From: Micromonospora sicca
GTDB lineage: Bacteria > Actinomycetota > Actinomycetes > Mycobacteriales > Micromonosporaceae
Assembly (NCBI RefSeq): GCF_003172935.1
Contig: NZ_QGKS01000226.1
Span: forward strand, 1-36,042
DNA length: 36,042 bases
Direction of reading: 5' to 3'
A program made the position numbers and the translations under genes. Position 1 is the stretch's first letter; every line of letters begins with the position of its first letter. Shown here piece after piece: positions 1 to 6,916 of the stretch. The notes under the pieces are model-generated. The model was not told the DNA's origin, made no database searches, and saw nothing but the letters and a program-made list of their open reading frames with translations.

Positions 1-714
1 GGCGGGCGGCTCCGGGTCGGCGCAGACGTGGTCCGGGTCGGCGGCGGCCCGGGAGAGGGCGGCCACCTGCGCGGCGAGCGGGTCGTCGGCTGGCAGGTAC
101 GCCCGGCACAGCTCCTCGGCGAGCGTCAGGTGCTCGTGCGAGGCGCTGTACCGGCCGCAGTCGCGTTCCATCGCGCCGAGCTTGGCCAGCATCTTGATCC
201 CGCTGGGGTGGCCGTCGCCGTACACCTCGCGGTGCAGCTCCCAGGCGTCCTGGAGCCGGTCCCGGGCGACCTCGCACTGGCCCCGGGCGTACTCCACGGT
301 GGCCAGGTCGGCGTGGGCGGCCAGCACCCGCATCGACTCGGGCCCGTCGCGGGCGGTCAGCTCGATGATGACGTCGGAGTAGAGCCGGGCGGCCCGGGCG
401 TCGCTGCCGACCCGGTGCAGCACGGCGGCCAGGGTGGCGGCGGCGGTGATCGTCCGTTCGTCGGCGCGGCCGTAGAGGCGGGTGGCCGCCGCGTACGCGA
501 AGGCGGCCCAGCCGCGGGCGGAGTGCGGTTCGCCGAGCGCGACCAGCACCCGCGCCTGGAGCCCGGCGGCGTCGGCCAGCTCGGGGGAGGCGTTGGCCGG
601 GCGGGGATCGGCGTCGGTCAGCGCGTCGGCGAGCAGTCGTTGGGCACCGGCCAGGTCGCCCGCGGACACCAGGTGGTGCGCCTGGACGGTCAGTTCACCG
701 AAGCCGGAGGACAC
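1..714 (-). CDS. TPR-like helical repeat protein, 3' end outside window
   Basis: The minus strand is open from a GTG at 714 to the window edge (238 codons). The product is Ala/Leu/Arg-rich and made of repeated helical pairs, such as the stretch around AARLYSDVIIELTARDGPES and the one around DRLQDAWELHREVYGDGHPS. The second has the tetratricopeptide signature of TPR_10/TPR_12 proteins. TPR proteins of this type usually act as protein-protein scaffolds or as the C-terminal part of regulators; no other domain is visible here. The GTG start is chosen because it directly follows the MarR stop side and no better start lies upstream. The C-terminus lies left of the window, so total length is unknown. 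Confidence 0.65.
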   Translation of the reverse strand, partial: MSSGFGELTVQAHHLVSAGDLAGAQRLLADALTDADPRPANASPELADAAGLQARVLVALGEPHSARGWAAFAYAAATRLYGRADERTITAAATLAAVLHRVGSDARAARLYSDVIIELTARDGPESMRVLAAHADLATVEYARGQCEVARDRLQDAWELHREVYGDGHPSGIKMLAKLGAMERDCGRYSASHEHLTLAEELCRAYLPADDPLAAQVAALSRAAADPDHVCADPEPPA

Positions 715-771
715 GCCCCATCGTGGCCGCCCGGCGACGGTAAGTACAACCCCCGGAGGTGATCGAATCGG

Positions 772-1224
772 TCAGGAACCGGTCAGGTGGTCGGCCAGGG
801 TCTCGCTGATCCGCCGGAGCTGGTCGACCTGGGCCGGGCTCAACGCGTCGAACAGGTGCCGGCGTACGCCCTCGACGTGGCCGGGGGCGGCGGCGGCCAG
901 GGCGGCGAAGCCGGTGTCGGTGAGGACGGCGAGCTGCCCGCGCCGGTCGGTCGGGCAGTCCTCGCGGCGGATCCAGCCGGCCGCTTCGAGGCGGGCGGCG
1001 GCGTGCGAGAGGCGGCTGCGGGAGGAGCCGGTGGCCTCGGCGAGGTCGCTCATCCGCAGCCGTCGGTCCGGGGCTTCGGAGAGCCGGACCAGGATCTCGT
1101 AGTACGCGTGCGGCATGTCCGCGTCGCGTTGCAGCTCGCGGTCGAGGGTGTCCATCAGCGCCCGGGAGGCGGTCAGGAACGCCCGCCAGGTGCGCTGCTC
1201 GTCGGGGTTCAGCCACCGGGTCAT
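772..1224 (-). CDS. MarR-family transcriptional regulator
   Basis: A 150-aa protein with the MarR fold: an N-terminal dimerisation helix, then a winged helix-turn-helix around residues 55-90 (LRMSDLAEATGSSRSRLSHA) and a wing with the family DxR motif (CPTDRRGQ). Such proteins are dimeric repressors that release DNA when they bind a phenolic ligand or are oxidised. The start at 1224 is preferred over the in-frame ATG at 1236. A promoter TTGAGC (1259-1254), 16-bp spacer, TATGAT (1237-1232) places transcription start at the A of the 1224 ATG, so the mRNA would be leaderless. It is divergent from the VOC gene and shares its operator, so it probably represses both. The ligand cannot be read from the sequence. 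Confidence 0.9.
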   Translation of the reverse strand: MTRWLNPDEQRTWRAFLTASRALMDTLDRELQRDADMPHAYYEILVRLSEAPDRRLRMSDLAEATGSSRSRLSHAAARLEAAGWIRREDCPTDRRGQLAVLTDTGFAALAAAAPGHVEGVRRHLFDALSPAQVDQLRRISETLADHLTGS

Positions 1225-1284
1225 GACGCCCATCATAGCCGCACTGATTGAACGCTCAACTAAACCGCGTTACCGTGGTGGCCA
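1224..1284. promoter_or_regulatory. Shared MarR operator with two divergent leaderless promoters
   Basis: TTGAACGCTCAA (1248-1259) is an inverted repeat (TTGA-N4-TCAA) in the gap between the divergent marR and VOC genes. The same bases form the -35 of both promoters. Rightward: TTGAAC, 17 bp, TACCGT (1271-1276), start near ATG 1284. Leftward: TTGAGC, 16 bp, TATGAT (1237-1232), start near ATG 1224. One bound MarR dimer would cover both -35 boxes. Confidence 0.7.
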
Positions 1285-1805
1285 TGGGAATCCACCGGCT
1301 CAACCACGCCGTCCTCTACGTCAGCAACCTCGAGCGCAGCGTCGCCTTCTACCGCGACGTGCTGGGCTTCCGTCCGGTGGCGATGACCCCGGACGGATTC
1401 CGCGGCGCGGCCTTCCTCCAGGCGCCCGACTCCACCAACGACCACGACCTCGGCCTCTTCGAGATCGGCGCGGCGGCCGGCCGCTCGCAGGCCGGCCGGG
1501 CCACCGTCGGCCTCTACCACCTCGCCTGGGAGCTGGACACCCTGGACGAGCTGGCCGCCACCGCCGAGCGGCTGGCCGCCGCCGGCGCCCTGGTCGGCAC
1601 CTCCGACCACGGCACCACCAAGAGCCTCTACGGGCAGGACCCGGACGGCCTGGAGTTCGAGATCGTCTGGATCATCCCCGCCGACCTGCTCGACGACGAC
1701 GCCCTCGCCGCCCGCAAGCGGATCGGCCGGCTCGACATCGACAAGGAGCGACAGCGCTACGGCGGCCAGACCCGCGGCGGGGTGGGCATCTCCATTCCGG
1801 CCTGA
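1284..1805 (+). CDS. VOC-family (glyoxalase/extradiol dioxygenase fold) protein
   Basis: A 173-aa protein with two beta-alpha-beta-beta-beta modules. Likely metal ligands are His8 (IHRLNHAVLYV), His79 (GLYHLAWEL) and Glu126 in the family signature DPDGLEFEIVW. The opening and the FYRDVLGF motif match the CatE/catechol-2,3-dioxygenase-like subgroup of the vicinal oxygen chelate superfamily. Members are metal-dependent and act on small aromatic, glyoxal or antibiotic substrates in the cytoplasm. Because the gene pairs with a MarR repressor across a shared operator, a role in detoxifying a phenolic or quinone compound is likely, but this is an inference. The ATG at 1284 sits about 8 bases after the -10 box, consistent with a leaderless message. 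Confidence 0.88.
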   Translation: MGIHRLNHAVLYVSNLERSVAFYRDVLGFRPVAMTPDGFRGAAFLQAPDSTNDHDLGLFEIGAAAGRSQAGRATVGLYHLAWELDTLDELAATAERLAAAGALVGTSDHGTTKSLYGQDPDGLEFEIVWIIPADLLDDDALAARKRIGRLDIDKERQRYGGQTRGGVGISIPA

Positions 1806-1829
1806 ACCGCCGTGCGGTAGAACGGCAGG

Positions 1830-2720
1830 ATGTCCACCGACGCCATCCTGCGCGAACTGCTCGTCCGGCAGCTCGACCACTGGCTCCCGGGGGCGCTGCA
1901 CCGCTCCCGGCGGGCCACCCTCGCCCTCGCGTACGCCGGCGGCGACGCCGGCGGCGCGGACGCGGCCCTGGGAGTCGTGGCCGAGTTCGCCGACCGGCTG
2001 CGCGGCCGGCGGCTGACCGTGCTGGTGGTCGCCGACGACCCCGACCTGCCGGCCCGGCTCGGCCCGATGGAGGCGACCCTGCCCGCGGACGTCGCGGTGC
2101 ACGTGGTGCCCGGGCACCCGGACCGGCTGCCGGTGGCGCTGAAGGCCGCCGGCGCGGCCGGCGCGCCGCTGCTCACCGTCGTCGACGGCGCGGAGCCGAC
2201 GCCGGCCCTGCTGGCCGCCGCGGCCTCCGGCCGCCCGGCCGAACTGCTGCTGGTCACCGACGTCGGCCGCGCACCGCGGCCGGCGCTGACGGCGGCCGGC
2301 TTCCCGCTGGTCACCGAGGTCGACCTCGTTCCCGCCGACGACGCCCCGGCCCGGCTGTTCGCCTACGCGACCGGCTCCGACCGCGGCCTGGAGGCGGTGA
2401 AGGACGCGCTCTGGGCGGTCGACGAGTACGCCGGGGTGCGCTACCGCGACCCCGCCGACCCGGCCGGACGGCTGCTGAACATCACCCTCGACCCGGAGCC
2501 CGGCCCGCTGCGCCGCGAGCTGCTGGCCGAGCTGGCCCGCTCCGGCCCGCGTACGGTGACCGAGCTGCGCCGCTTCACGCTGACCTCGACGGTCTACCGG
2601 GCCGCCGACGCGAACCGCGCGCTGACCTCGCTGCTCGCCTCGGGCGCGGTGACCCGGGACCCGGAGCACGGCCGGCTCGGCGGCGAGGTGCTGGTCAGCG
2701 CCGCCGGGTCAACTGTCTGA
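1830..2720 (+). CDS. Conserved hypothetical protein, 296 aa
   Basis: The start follows a weak GGCAGG site 24 bases after the VOC stop, so it may be co-transcribed with it. The N-terminal about 190 residues alternate beta strands and helices (for example LTVLVVADDPDLP and APLLTVVDGAEP), suggesting a Rossmann-like sheet without an obvious cofactor motif. The C-terminal about 90 residues (from LWAVDEYAGVRY) look like a winged helix with the helices LRRELLAELA and ANRALTSLLASGAVTRD. This layout loosely recalls three-Cys-motif partner proteins (TcmP), but I cannot confirm that and assign no function. Codon use is typical of the region. Confidence 0.75.
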   Translation: MSTDAILRELLVRQLDHWLPGALHRSRRATLALAYAGGDAGGADAALGVVAEFADRLRGRRLTVLVVADDPDLPARLGPMEATLPADVAVHVVPGHPDRLPVALKAAGAAGAPLLTVVDGAEPTPALLAAAASGRPAELLLVTDVGRAPRPALTAAGFPLVTEVDLVPADDAPARLFAYATGSDRGLEAVKDALWAVDEYAGVRYRDPADPAGRLLNITLDPEPGPLRRELLAELARSGPRTVTELRRFTLTSTVYRAADANRALTSLLASGAVTRDPEHGRLGGEVLVSAAGSTV

Positions 2721-2778
2721 CCGCGATGGACGCACCGGTGGCGATCACGCCGATGCCGAACACCTGCTGGACGCCGGG

Positions 2779-2807
2779 CGGGGTGCCGGTGAGCCACCGG
2801 CACCCCG
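2779..2807. terminator. Bidirectional hairpin terminator
   Basis: A perfect 13-bp inverted repeat, CGGGGTGCCGGTG (2779-2791) and CACCGGCACCCCG (2795-2807), with a 3-base loop. It lies between the convergent stop codons at 2720 (+) and 2823 (-). There is no T-tract, which is common for actinobacterial terminators. Confidence 0.75.
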
Positions 2808-2822
2808 CTCGACCTCGGGACG

Positions 2823-3002
2823 TCACGTCCGGGACTTGTCCTGTTTCCAGGAGAGCGGCCCCGGCAGGTCCACGCGGTGGGCGCGGGACTTCGAGTTCCA
2901 GGACCAGCGGCCGATCTTGATGCTCCAGGAGGAGAAGCCGCTCTCGGTGAAGTTGAGCACCAGCGGCCCGTACTTCTGACGCTTGCGGAACTGAATGCCC
3001 AT
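2823..3002 (-). CDS. DUF4236-like small protein
   Basis: A 59-aa basic protein beginning MGIQFRKRQKYGPLVLNF and rich in Trp, Ser and Lys. The start FRKR-x-K-x-GP followed by a G-W-S pattern is characteristic of DUF4236, a family of unknown function found as short stand-alone proteins or as an N-terminal module. The ATG at 3002 follows a strong GAGAGGAG site (3009-3016) with a 6-base gap, which rules out the longer in-frame start. It is convergent with the upstream gene across a perfect hairpin. No catalytic residues or membrane segments are visible. Confidence 0.8.
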   Translation of the reverse strand: MGIQFRKRQKYGPLVLNFTESGFSSWSIKIGRWSWNSKSRAHRVDLPGPLSWKQDKSRT

Positions 3003-3059
3003 CACGGGCTCCTCTCGTCGCCTCCCTGCCTCTGCGGCATCGAACATGCCCGAAACCGC

Positions 3060-3071
3060 GTTTCGCGAAAC
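3060..3071. promoter_or_regulatory. Palindrome upstream of the DUF4236 gene
   Basis: GTTTCGCGAAAC is a perfect 12-bp palindrome about 60 bases upstream of the DUF4236 start, with a second GGTTTCG half-site just beside it. It may be an operator. No regulator for it is visible in the window. Confidence 0.35.
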
Positions 3072-3099
3072 CGTTGCTGATCCCATCGTCAGGTCTCAG

Positions 3100-3300
3100 C
3101 AATCCGTGCGTTTTCGCATGGAAGGTCCGTAACGGTGTCACCGCAATGTGAGGGTCGCGGTGTCCTGATGACGGTCTCTCGCTTCCGCCTGCCGCTGTGG
3201 TGGCAGGGTTGCGCCACCTGCCCGCCCCGCCCCGGCCATACGGCTGGGGAGGGTGACGCGGGTCTTCTGGTCGGCTCCACGAGGCTTCGGCGCTTTCGCG
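3100..3300 (-). ncRNA. Putative omega/reRNA at the 3' end of tnpB
   Basis: In characterised TnpB systems a guide RNA overlaps the 3' end of tnpB and runs across the element end, taking its guide from flanking DNA. Here the tnpB tail is compositionally unlike a folded domain (Gly/Ala/Arg-rich, then QAEARDRHQDTATLTLR). It ends in an inverted repeat CACCGC/GCGGTG (3139-3144 and 3157-3162) straddling the stop codon. The exact ends and the guide start are not determinable by eye. Confidence 0.4.
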
Positions 3301-4589
3301 CCCCGGTCTCCGGCCACTCCGGTACCGGTGGTGCTGGCCGCCGCAAGGGCGGCGAGGTTGCAGGCGGCGTTAGCGTCCCGGTCCATCACCAGGCCGCATA
3401 CATCGCAGCAGAAAGCGCGCGTGTGCAGCGGCAGTTTGGCTTTCACCGCGCCGCACCCGCAGCAGGTCTTCGAGGAAGGGAACCAGCGATCGGCGACATG
3501 GACCTGTCCACCGTTCCAGCCGGTCTTGTAGGTCAGTTGTCGCCGGATCTCTCCGAATCCGGCGTCGGCGATCTTCCTTGCCAGGCGCCGATTGCGGAGC
3601 ATCCCGGCGACATTCAGGTCTTCGACCACCACCGTGCCGTACTCGGCGCTGATCGCGGTAGTGAGTTTGTGCAGCGCGTCGGTACGCAGGTTCGCCACCT
3701 GGTGGTGTACCCGGTTACGTTCCGCGTTGGCTTTCAGCCACCGTTTCGAGGGCGTCTGGCCGGTGCGCCGGTCCGGCCCTTGGCGGCGGGAAACCCGCCG
3801 CGACAGGCGTTTGAGGGCCTTCAGGGCGGTGTCGTAGTGGCCCGGGTTGGGCACGTGGCGGATCTCGCCTTGACTGTCGGCGAGGACGGCGAGGCATTTC
3901 ACGCCCAGGTCCACCCCGACCGCGACGTCCGGGCGGGCCGGGGTGCGCTCGGCGCGTTCGACCTCGACTTGGAAGGAGACGAACCAGCGCCCGCGCTCGA
4001 ACCTCACAGTGGCGCAGAGGATGCGGGCGCTGCCGCCTGCGATACGGCGCTCAAGCTTGCGTGTGGATTCGTGGGTGCGGATCGTGCCCAGTCTGGGCAG
4101 GGTGACATGACGGCGGTCCGGCTCCAGACGGATCGTGCCGGTGGTGAATCGGCAGGCCAAGCGCGCCTTGTGTTTCGACTTCCGGCGGGGCACACCCATC
4201 CGCCCGCCCTTGCGCTGCCCACGCTTGGACTCGGCGTAGTTGTCAAACGCCGCGGCGGCGTTGGCGAGGCCGGTGTTGTAGGCCTCCTTGGAGTTCTCCT
4301 CCCACCAGTCGGCAAACCGCGGATCGGTGCGCTTGACCTGATTGAACGCCTTACGCAGGGCCGGCAGCGACCACGGCCGCCACTGGGTCAACTCCGGCCC
4401 GGCGAGCCCGTAGGACTCTTCGGCGCGGCGCTGCCACCACGACGCCGACACCCAGCCCACCGCCCAGTTGTAGGCCGCGCGGGCTGCGCCGCAGTGCGAG
4501 CGCAGCGCCTGCTCCTGCGCGGCGTTGGGGTCCAGAGCGAACCGGTACGCCTGCACCACGAAGCCCGGCCGCGGCTGGAACTTCTTCAC
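3138..4589 (-). CDS. tnpB: TnpB RNA-guided endonuclease of an IS607-type element
   Basis: A 483-aa protein with the full RuvC triad: Asp227 (VGVDLGVKC), Glu323 (VVVEDLNVAGM) and Asp405 (DRDANAACN). A zinc ribbon lies between the last two (C376xxC379 and C395xxC398). The N-terminal QAYRFALDP-type opening is standard for the OrfB/TnpB family. TnpB is an RNA-guided DNA nuclease, ancestral to Cas12, that cuts the empty donor site and so preserves the transposon. The GTG start at 4589 overlaps the tnpA stop in GTGA and has a GGAGG site 4 bases upstream, indicating translational coupling. The upstream in-frame ATG at 4664 lies inside tnpA and is rejected. Confidence 0.92.
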   Translation of the reverse strand: MKKFQPRPGFVVQAYRFALDPNAAQEQALRSHCGAARAAYNWAVGWVSASWWQRRAEESYGLAGPELTQWRPWSLPALRKAFNQVKRTDPRFADWWEENSKEAYNTGLANAAAAFDNYAESKRGQRKGGRMGVPRRKSKHKARLACRFTTGTIRLEPDRRHVTLPRLGTIRTHESTRKLERRIAGGSARILCATVRFERGRWFVSFQVEVERAERTPARPDVAVGVDLGVKCLAVLADSQGEIRHVPNPGHYDTALKALKRLSRRVSRRQGPDRRTGQTPSKRWLKANAERNRVHHQVANLRTDALHKLTTAISAEYGTVVVEDLNVAGMLRNRRLARKIADAGFGEIRRQLTYKTGWNGGQVHVADRWFPSSKTCCGCGAVKAKLPLHTRAFCCDVCGLVMDRDANAACNLAALAAASTTGTGVAGDRGAKAPKPRGADQKTRVTLPSRMAGAGRAGGATLPPQRQAEARDRHQDTATLTLR

Positions 4590-5155
4590 TCGGCCTCCGC
4601 TGCGGCGCGCAGTGCGGCGTCGGCCCGGTGTCGGGCCGACCGGCGCCCGTACAGGCGGGCGCACATCGAGGTCAGCACCTCGGTCATGTCCCGCACCAGA
4701 TCATCGCTGGCCTCCTGTGCATCGAGGATGATCAGGCGACGGCCCGCGGCGGCCAGGGCGGCCTCCAGGTGCTCCACACCGAAGCGGGCCAGGCGATCGC
4801 GGTGCTCGACCACGATCACCGCCGCTTCGGGGTCGGCGAGGACACGGGCGAGTTCGCGACGCCGGCCGTTCAGTCCGGAGCCGACCTCCGTGACGACTTC
4901 ACCCACCGCAAGCCCGACCCTGGTCGCTCCCGCGACCACCCGGGCAACCTGCCGATCCAGGTCAGGCTTCCGGTCGGACGAGGACACCCGGCAGCACGCC
5001 ACCACCCGGCCAGCCGCAGGGACGTCAGGCTCCTGCACCAGCCAAGTCCCGGTAGCGGTACGCACCACTGGCACGGGCATCTTGCCGTCCCCAGCCCACC
5101 GCCAAGCGGTCTGGTAATGCACACCGTTGCGTGCCGCCCACTCGCCCAACCTCAC
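4586..5155 (-). CDS. tnpA: IS607-family serine recombinase (TnpA)
   Basis: A 189-aa protein with an N-terminal MerR-like helix-turn-helix (residues 1-45, LGEWAARNGVHYQTAWRW), then a resolvase/invertase catalytic domain. Motifs are CCRVSSSD with likely nucleophile Ser58, the EVGSGLNGRRREL segment, and EHRDRLARFG, which is typical of IS607 enzymes. IS607 recombinases move DNA through a circular intermediate with little target specificity. The GTG start at 5155 is supported by a -10 box TATAGG (5169-5164) only 8 bases upstream, implying a leaderless transcript. The inverted repeat TCCTATAAGGA (5163-5173) overlaps that box and may be the site for autoregulation or synapsis. Confidence 0.92.
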   Translation of the reverse strand: MRLGEWAARNGVHYQTAWRWAGDGKMPVPVVRTATGTWLVQEPDVPAAGRVVACCRVSSSDRKPDLDRQVARVVAGATRVGLAVGEVVTEVGSGLNGRRRELARVLADPEAAVIVVEHRDRLARFGVEHLEAALAAAGRRLIILDAQEASDDLVRDMTEVLTSMCARLYGRRSARHRADAALRAAAEAE

Positions 5156-5197
5156 ACGACTATCCTATAAGGACACTGATAGAAGATGAAACAACGC
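5156..5197 (-). promoter_or_regulatory. tnpA promoter and IS607 5'-end inverted repeats
   Basis: Leftward promoter: -35 GTTTCA-like sequence, 17 bp, -10 TATAGG (5169-5164). TCCTATAAGGA (5163-5173) is an inverted repeat over the -10 box, nested in a wider CTATC...GATAG pair. This is the expected place for recombinase binding sites at the element end. Confidence 0.5.
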
Positions 5198-5388
5198 GCA
5201 ACAGCTAATAACCCCGTGGAATCCGCACTGGACGGTGCCCCGGACTCCCGTCTGAATCTCTAGTCAACGGGTAGGTCTTAAGGGGTGACAAATGCTGGTG
5301 GAGAAGGGTTGTAACAAAGTATGCGGCGCGCATCCCACTGTGTGGAAGGGCGTTGACCGGGCCGGAGAGCGCCCGGCAGCATGAGGTC

Positions 5389-5466
5389 ATGTCGCAGCGG
5401 GACGAGCTTCTCCTCACCGCTCGCGTGCACGTTGACCTGGTCCGGCACGCGAGCGCGCTCTGTTGA
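5389..5466 (+). CDS. Putative cysteine-type attenuator leader peptide
   Basis: A 25-aa ORF starting MSQRDELLLTARVHVDLV and ending in ASALC just before the stop. The pattern LTAR-x-H-V/I-DL-x-R-x-x-SALC matches the actinobacterial leader peptides found upstream of sulfur-assimilation and sulfonate-uptake operons. In those, translation through the terminal Cys codon is thought to sense cysteinyl-tRNA supply and control read-through. It was missed as a standard ORF because of its size. The coding region it would control starts about 155 bases downstream: a lipoprotein remnant and the flavin reductase. The family match is from memory of the consensus. Confidence 0.75.
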   Translation: MSQRDELLLTARVHVDLVRHASALC

Positions 5467-5620
5467 GCTGACCGGTTCCACCGGCTCGGCTTCCCGTCCT
5501 CGCACCTTCTCCGCCCGTCCGCTCCCGTCGCCGGCGCACCGTCGCCCGGCCCGGTGCGGCGTGCCGTCGCGCCCTCGTGGGCTTCCTCCACCCATCGTGG
5601 ACAGATCAGGAGATCCCTCC

Positions 5621-5734
5621 ATGGCCTCACCCCGTCAACCGTTGCGGCGCACCCTCGCCGCCGTCGCCCTGCTCGCCTTCACCACCACCGCCCGCTGCGG
5701 CGCCGACGCCGCCCGTGAGCTGGTGACGGCGTGA
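5621..5734 (+). pseudogene. Remnant of a lipoprotein/ABC substrate-binding gene (37 aa)
   Basis: ATG at 5621 opens a 37-aa ORF: a positive n-region (RQPLRR), a hydrophobic core (TLAAVALLAFTTTA) and RCGAD at the place of a lipobox, then a stop after 13 more residues. This is the signal peptide of a substrate-binding lipoprotein with almost nothing behind it. The residue before the Cys is Arg, which is atypical. Its stop overlaps the flavin reductase start (GTGA). I read it as an operon in which the ABC transporter genes were deleted, leaving the signal peptide fused close to the last gene. A genuine small secreted peptide is the alternative. Confidence 0.5.
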
Positions 5735-6294
5735 CCAGCGTGGACCGGCCGGGGGCCGGCGCCGTCGAGCTGCGCCCCGTCGACCGGGACCTGTTCCGCA
5801 CCCTGTTGCGGCGGCAGGCGGCCACGGTCACCGTGGTCACCGCGCCCGGCCTGGCCGCGAACCGGCACCTGCCGGCGCTGCCGCCGGCCGGCTTCACCGC
5901 CACCTCGTTCACCTCGGTGTCGCTGGATCCGCCGCTGGTGTCGTTCTGCCTGGGCCGGGAGTCGTCGAGTTGGCCGACTGTGGAGCGGGCGGAACACCTG
6001 GCGGTGCACCTGCTCGCCTCCGGCCAGCAGGAGGTGGCACCGAACGTCGCCACCAGCGGCATCGACCGGTTCGCCACCCACCGGGGCTGGACGCAGGGAC
6101 CGTTCGGGGTGCCGCTGATCGACGACGCCCTGGCGGTGCTGCTGTGCCGGGTGGTCCGCCGGATCGAGGCCGGCGACCACACCATCGTGCTCGGCGAGGC
6201 CCTCGCCCTGGGCACGGGGGAGGACGGCGACCTCCTGGTCCACCACGGCGCCGGCTACACCACCACGTTCGGGCCGTGGCCGTCGCCGTGGTGA
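5731..6294 (+). CDS. Flavin reductase domain protein (FMN-dependent)
   Basis: A 187-aa protein of the flavin reductase-like family (split-barrel FMN-binding fold). Family features are FRTLLRRQAATVTVVTA near the start, GFTATSFTSVSLDPPLVSFCL around residues 55-75, and LLCRVVRRIEAGDHTIVLGEAL near the C-terminus. Such enzymes use NAD(P)H to reduce FMN for partner monooxygenases, including the desulfonating enzymes of sulfonate use. A Cys leader peptide and a lipoprotein remnant upstream fit a former sulfonate or sulfur-compound operon. No monooxygenase is present, so the partner must be elsewhere or lost. The GTG start overlaps the preceding stop. Confidence 0.85.
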   Translation: MTSVDRPGAGAVELRPVDRDLFRTLLRRQAATVTVVTAPGLAANRHLPALPPAGFTATSFTSVSLDPPLVSFCLGRESSSWPTVERAEHLAVHLLASGQQEVAPNVATSGIDRFATHRGWTQGPFGVPLIDDALAVLLCRVVRRIEAGDHTIVLGEALALGTGEDGDLLVHHGAGYTTTFGPWPSPW

Positions 6295-6371
6295 CCGCCG
6301 CGGCGGCGGAGGACCTGCCCGCCCTCGACCGGGCCGCGCTGGACTACCCCGAGGCGGTCCGGACGCGGTGA
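6291..6371 (+). CDS. Short coupled ORF, 26 aa, uncertain
   Basis: GTG at 6291 overlaps the flavin reductase stop in GTGA and encodes VTAAAAEDLPALDRAALDYP plus six residues. The overlap mimics real operon spacing, but the product is too short to classify. It could be the start of a deleted downstream gene, in line with the other truncations at this locus. Confidence 0.25.
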   Translation: MTAAAAEDLPALDRAALDYPEAVRTR

Positions 6372-6453
6372 CGCTGGGCCGGCGCCGCCGGGCGGGGCGC
6401 CGGTGCGGTCGCTATGCAGCTGATGTCGTCAATGAATCGGCCGCGGGGACCCG

Positions 6454-6909
6454 TCAGCGGGGCTCCCAGGCGTCGGGGCGGGCGATCAGCTTGCGGACGT
6501 GCCCGGGCAGCTTCCCGCTGGCCATCTCGGCCAGGCTCACCTCGTCGACGACCTGGCGGACGGCGGCGCGGACGGCCACCCAGAGCCGGGGCAGGTTCTC
6601 GGCCGCGCCCGCGTACTGCGTCTCCTCGGGGCGCAGCCCGCGCACCCCGGCCAGCGGGCCGTCGACGGCGCGGAGGATCTGCCCGATGGTGACGTCGCGG
6701 GGTGGGCGGGCCAGGGTGTAGCCACCCTCGGCGCCGCGCTGGGCGCGGACGATCCCGGCCCGGCGCAGGTCGGCAAGGACGGCCTCGAGGAACTTGCGGG
6801 GCATGTCCTGCTCGGCGGCGATGGCCTGGGTGGACAGCAGGGCGGGGTACGCGGTGGCCAGGCTCAGGGCCGCCCGGACCGCGTAGTCGCCACGCGCGGA
6901 GATCTGCAC
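6454..6909 (-). CDS. Rrf2-family transcriptional regulator (no Fe-S cysteines)
   Basis: A 151-aa protein with the Rrf2 opening MQISARGDYAVRAALSLA, a winged helix (STQAIAAEQDMPRKFLEAVL) and the family motif VRAQRGAEGGYTLARPPRDVTIGQILRAVDGP. It contains no Cys at all, so it cannot hold the Fe-S cluster of IscR or NsrR. It resembles the cluster-free CymR type, which controls cysteine and sulfur metabolism. It is convergent with the flavin reductase operon. With the Cys leader peptide this makes sulfur control of the locus plausible, though inferred. ATG at 6909 gives the usual family length. Confidence 0.9.
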   Translation of the reverse strand: MQISARGDYAVRAALSLATAYPALLSTQAIAAEQDMPRKFLEAVLADLRRAGIVRAQRGAEGGYTLARPPRDVTIGQILRAVDGPLAGVRGLRPEETQYAGAAENLPRLWVAVRAAVRQVVDEVSLAEMASGKLPGHVRKLIARPDAWEPR

Positions 6910-6916
6910 TCTGTCA

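Larger units (their letters stand above)
3100..5195 (-). mobile_element. IS607-type insertion sequence (tnpA + tnpB)
   Basis: A two-gene element read leftwards: serine recombinase (5155 to 4586) and TnpB (4589 to 3138), overlapping in a GTGA. IS607 elements have no terminal inverted repeats and make no target duplication, so the ends given are approximate. The 5' end lies upstream of tnpA around 5160-5195. The 3' end lies just beyond the tnpB stop, where the guide RNA of the family ends. Both genes look intact, so the element may be active. Confidence 0.8.

Noticed and set aside
1115..2920. 601-codon plus-strand ORF
   Set aside because: It is an Arg/Pro/Gly-rich shadow in another frame of the VOC gene and the 296-aa gene.
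3135..5117. 660-codon plus-strand ORF
   Set aside because: It is antisense to tnpB and tnpA, which have complete catalytic motifs; the plus reading has no domain.
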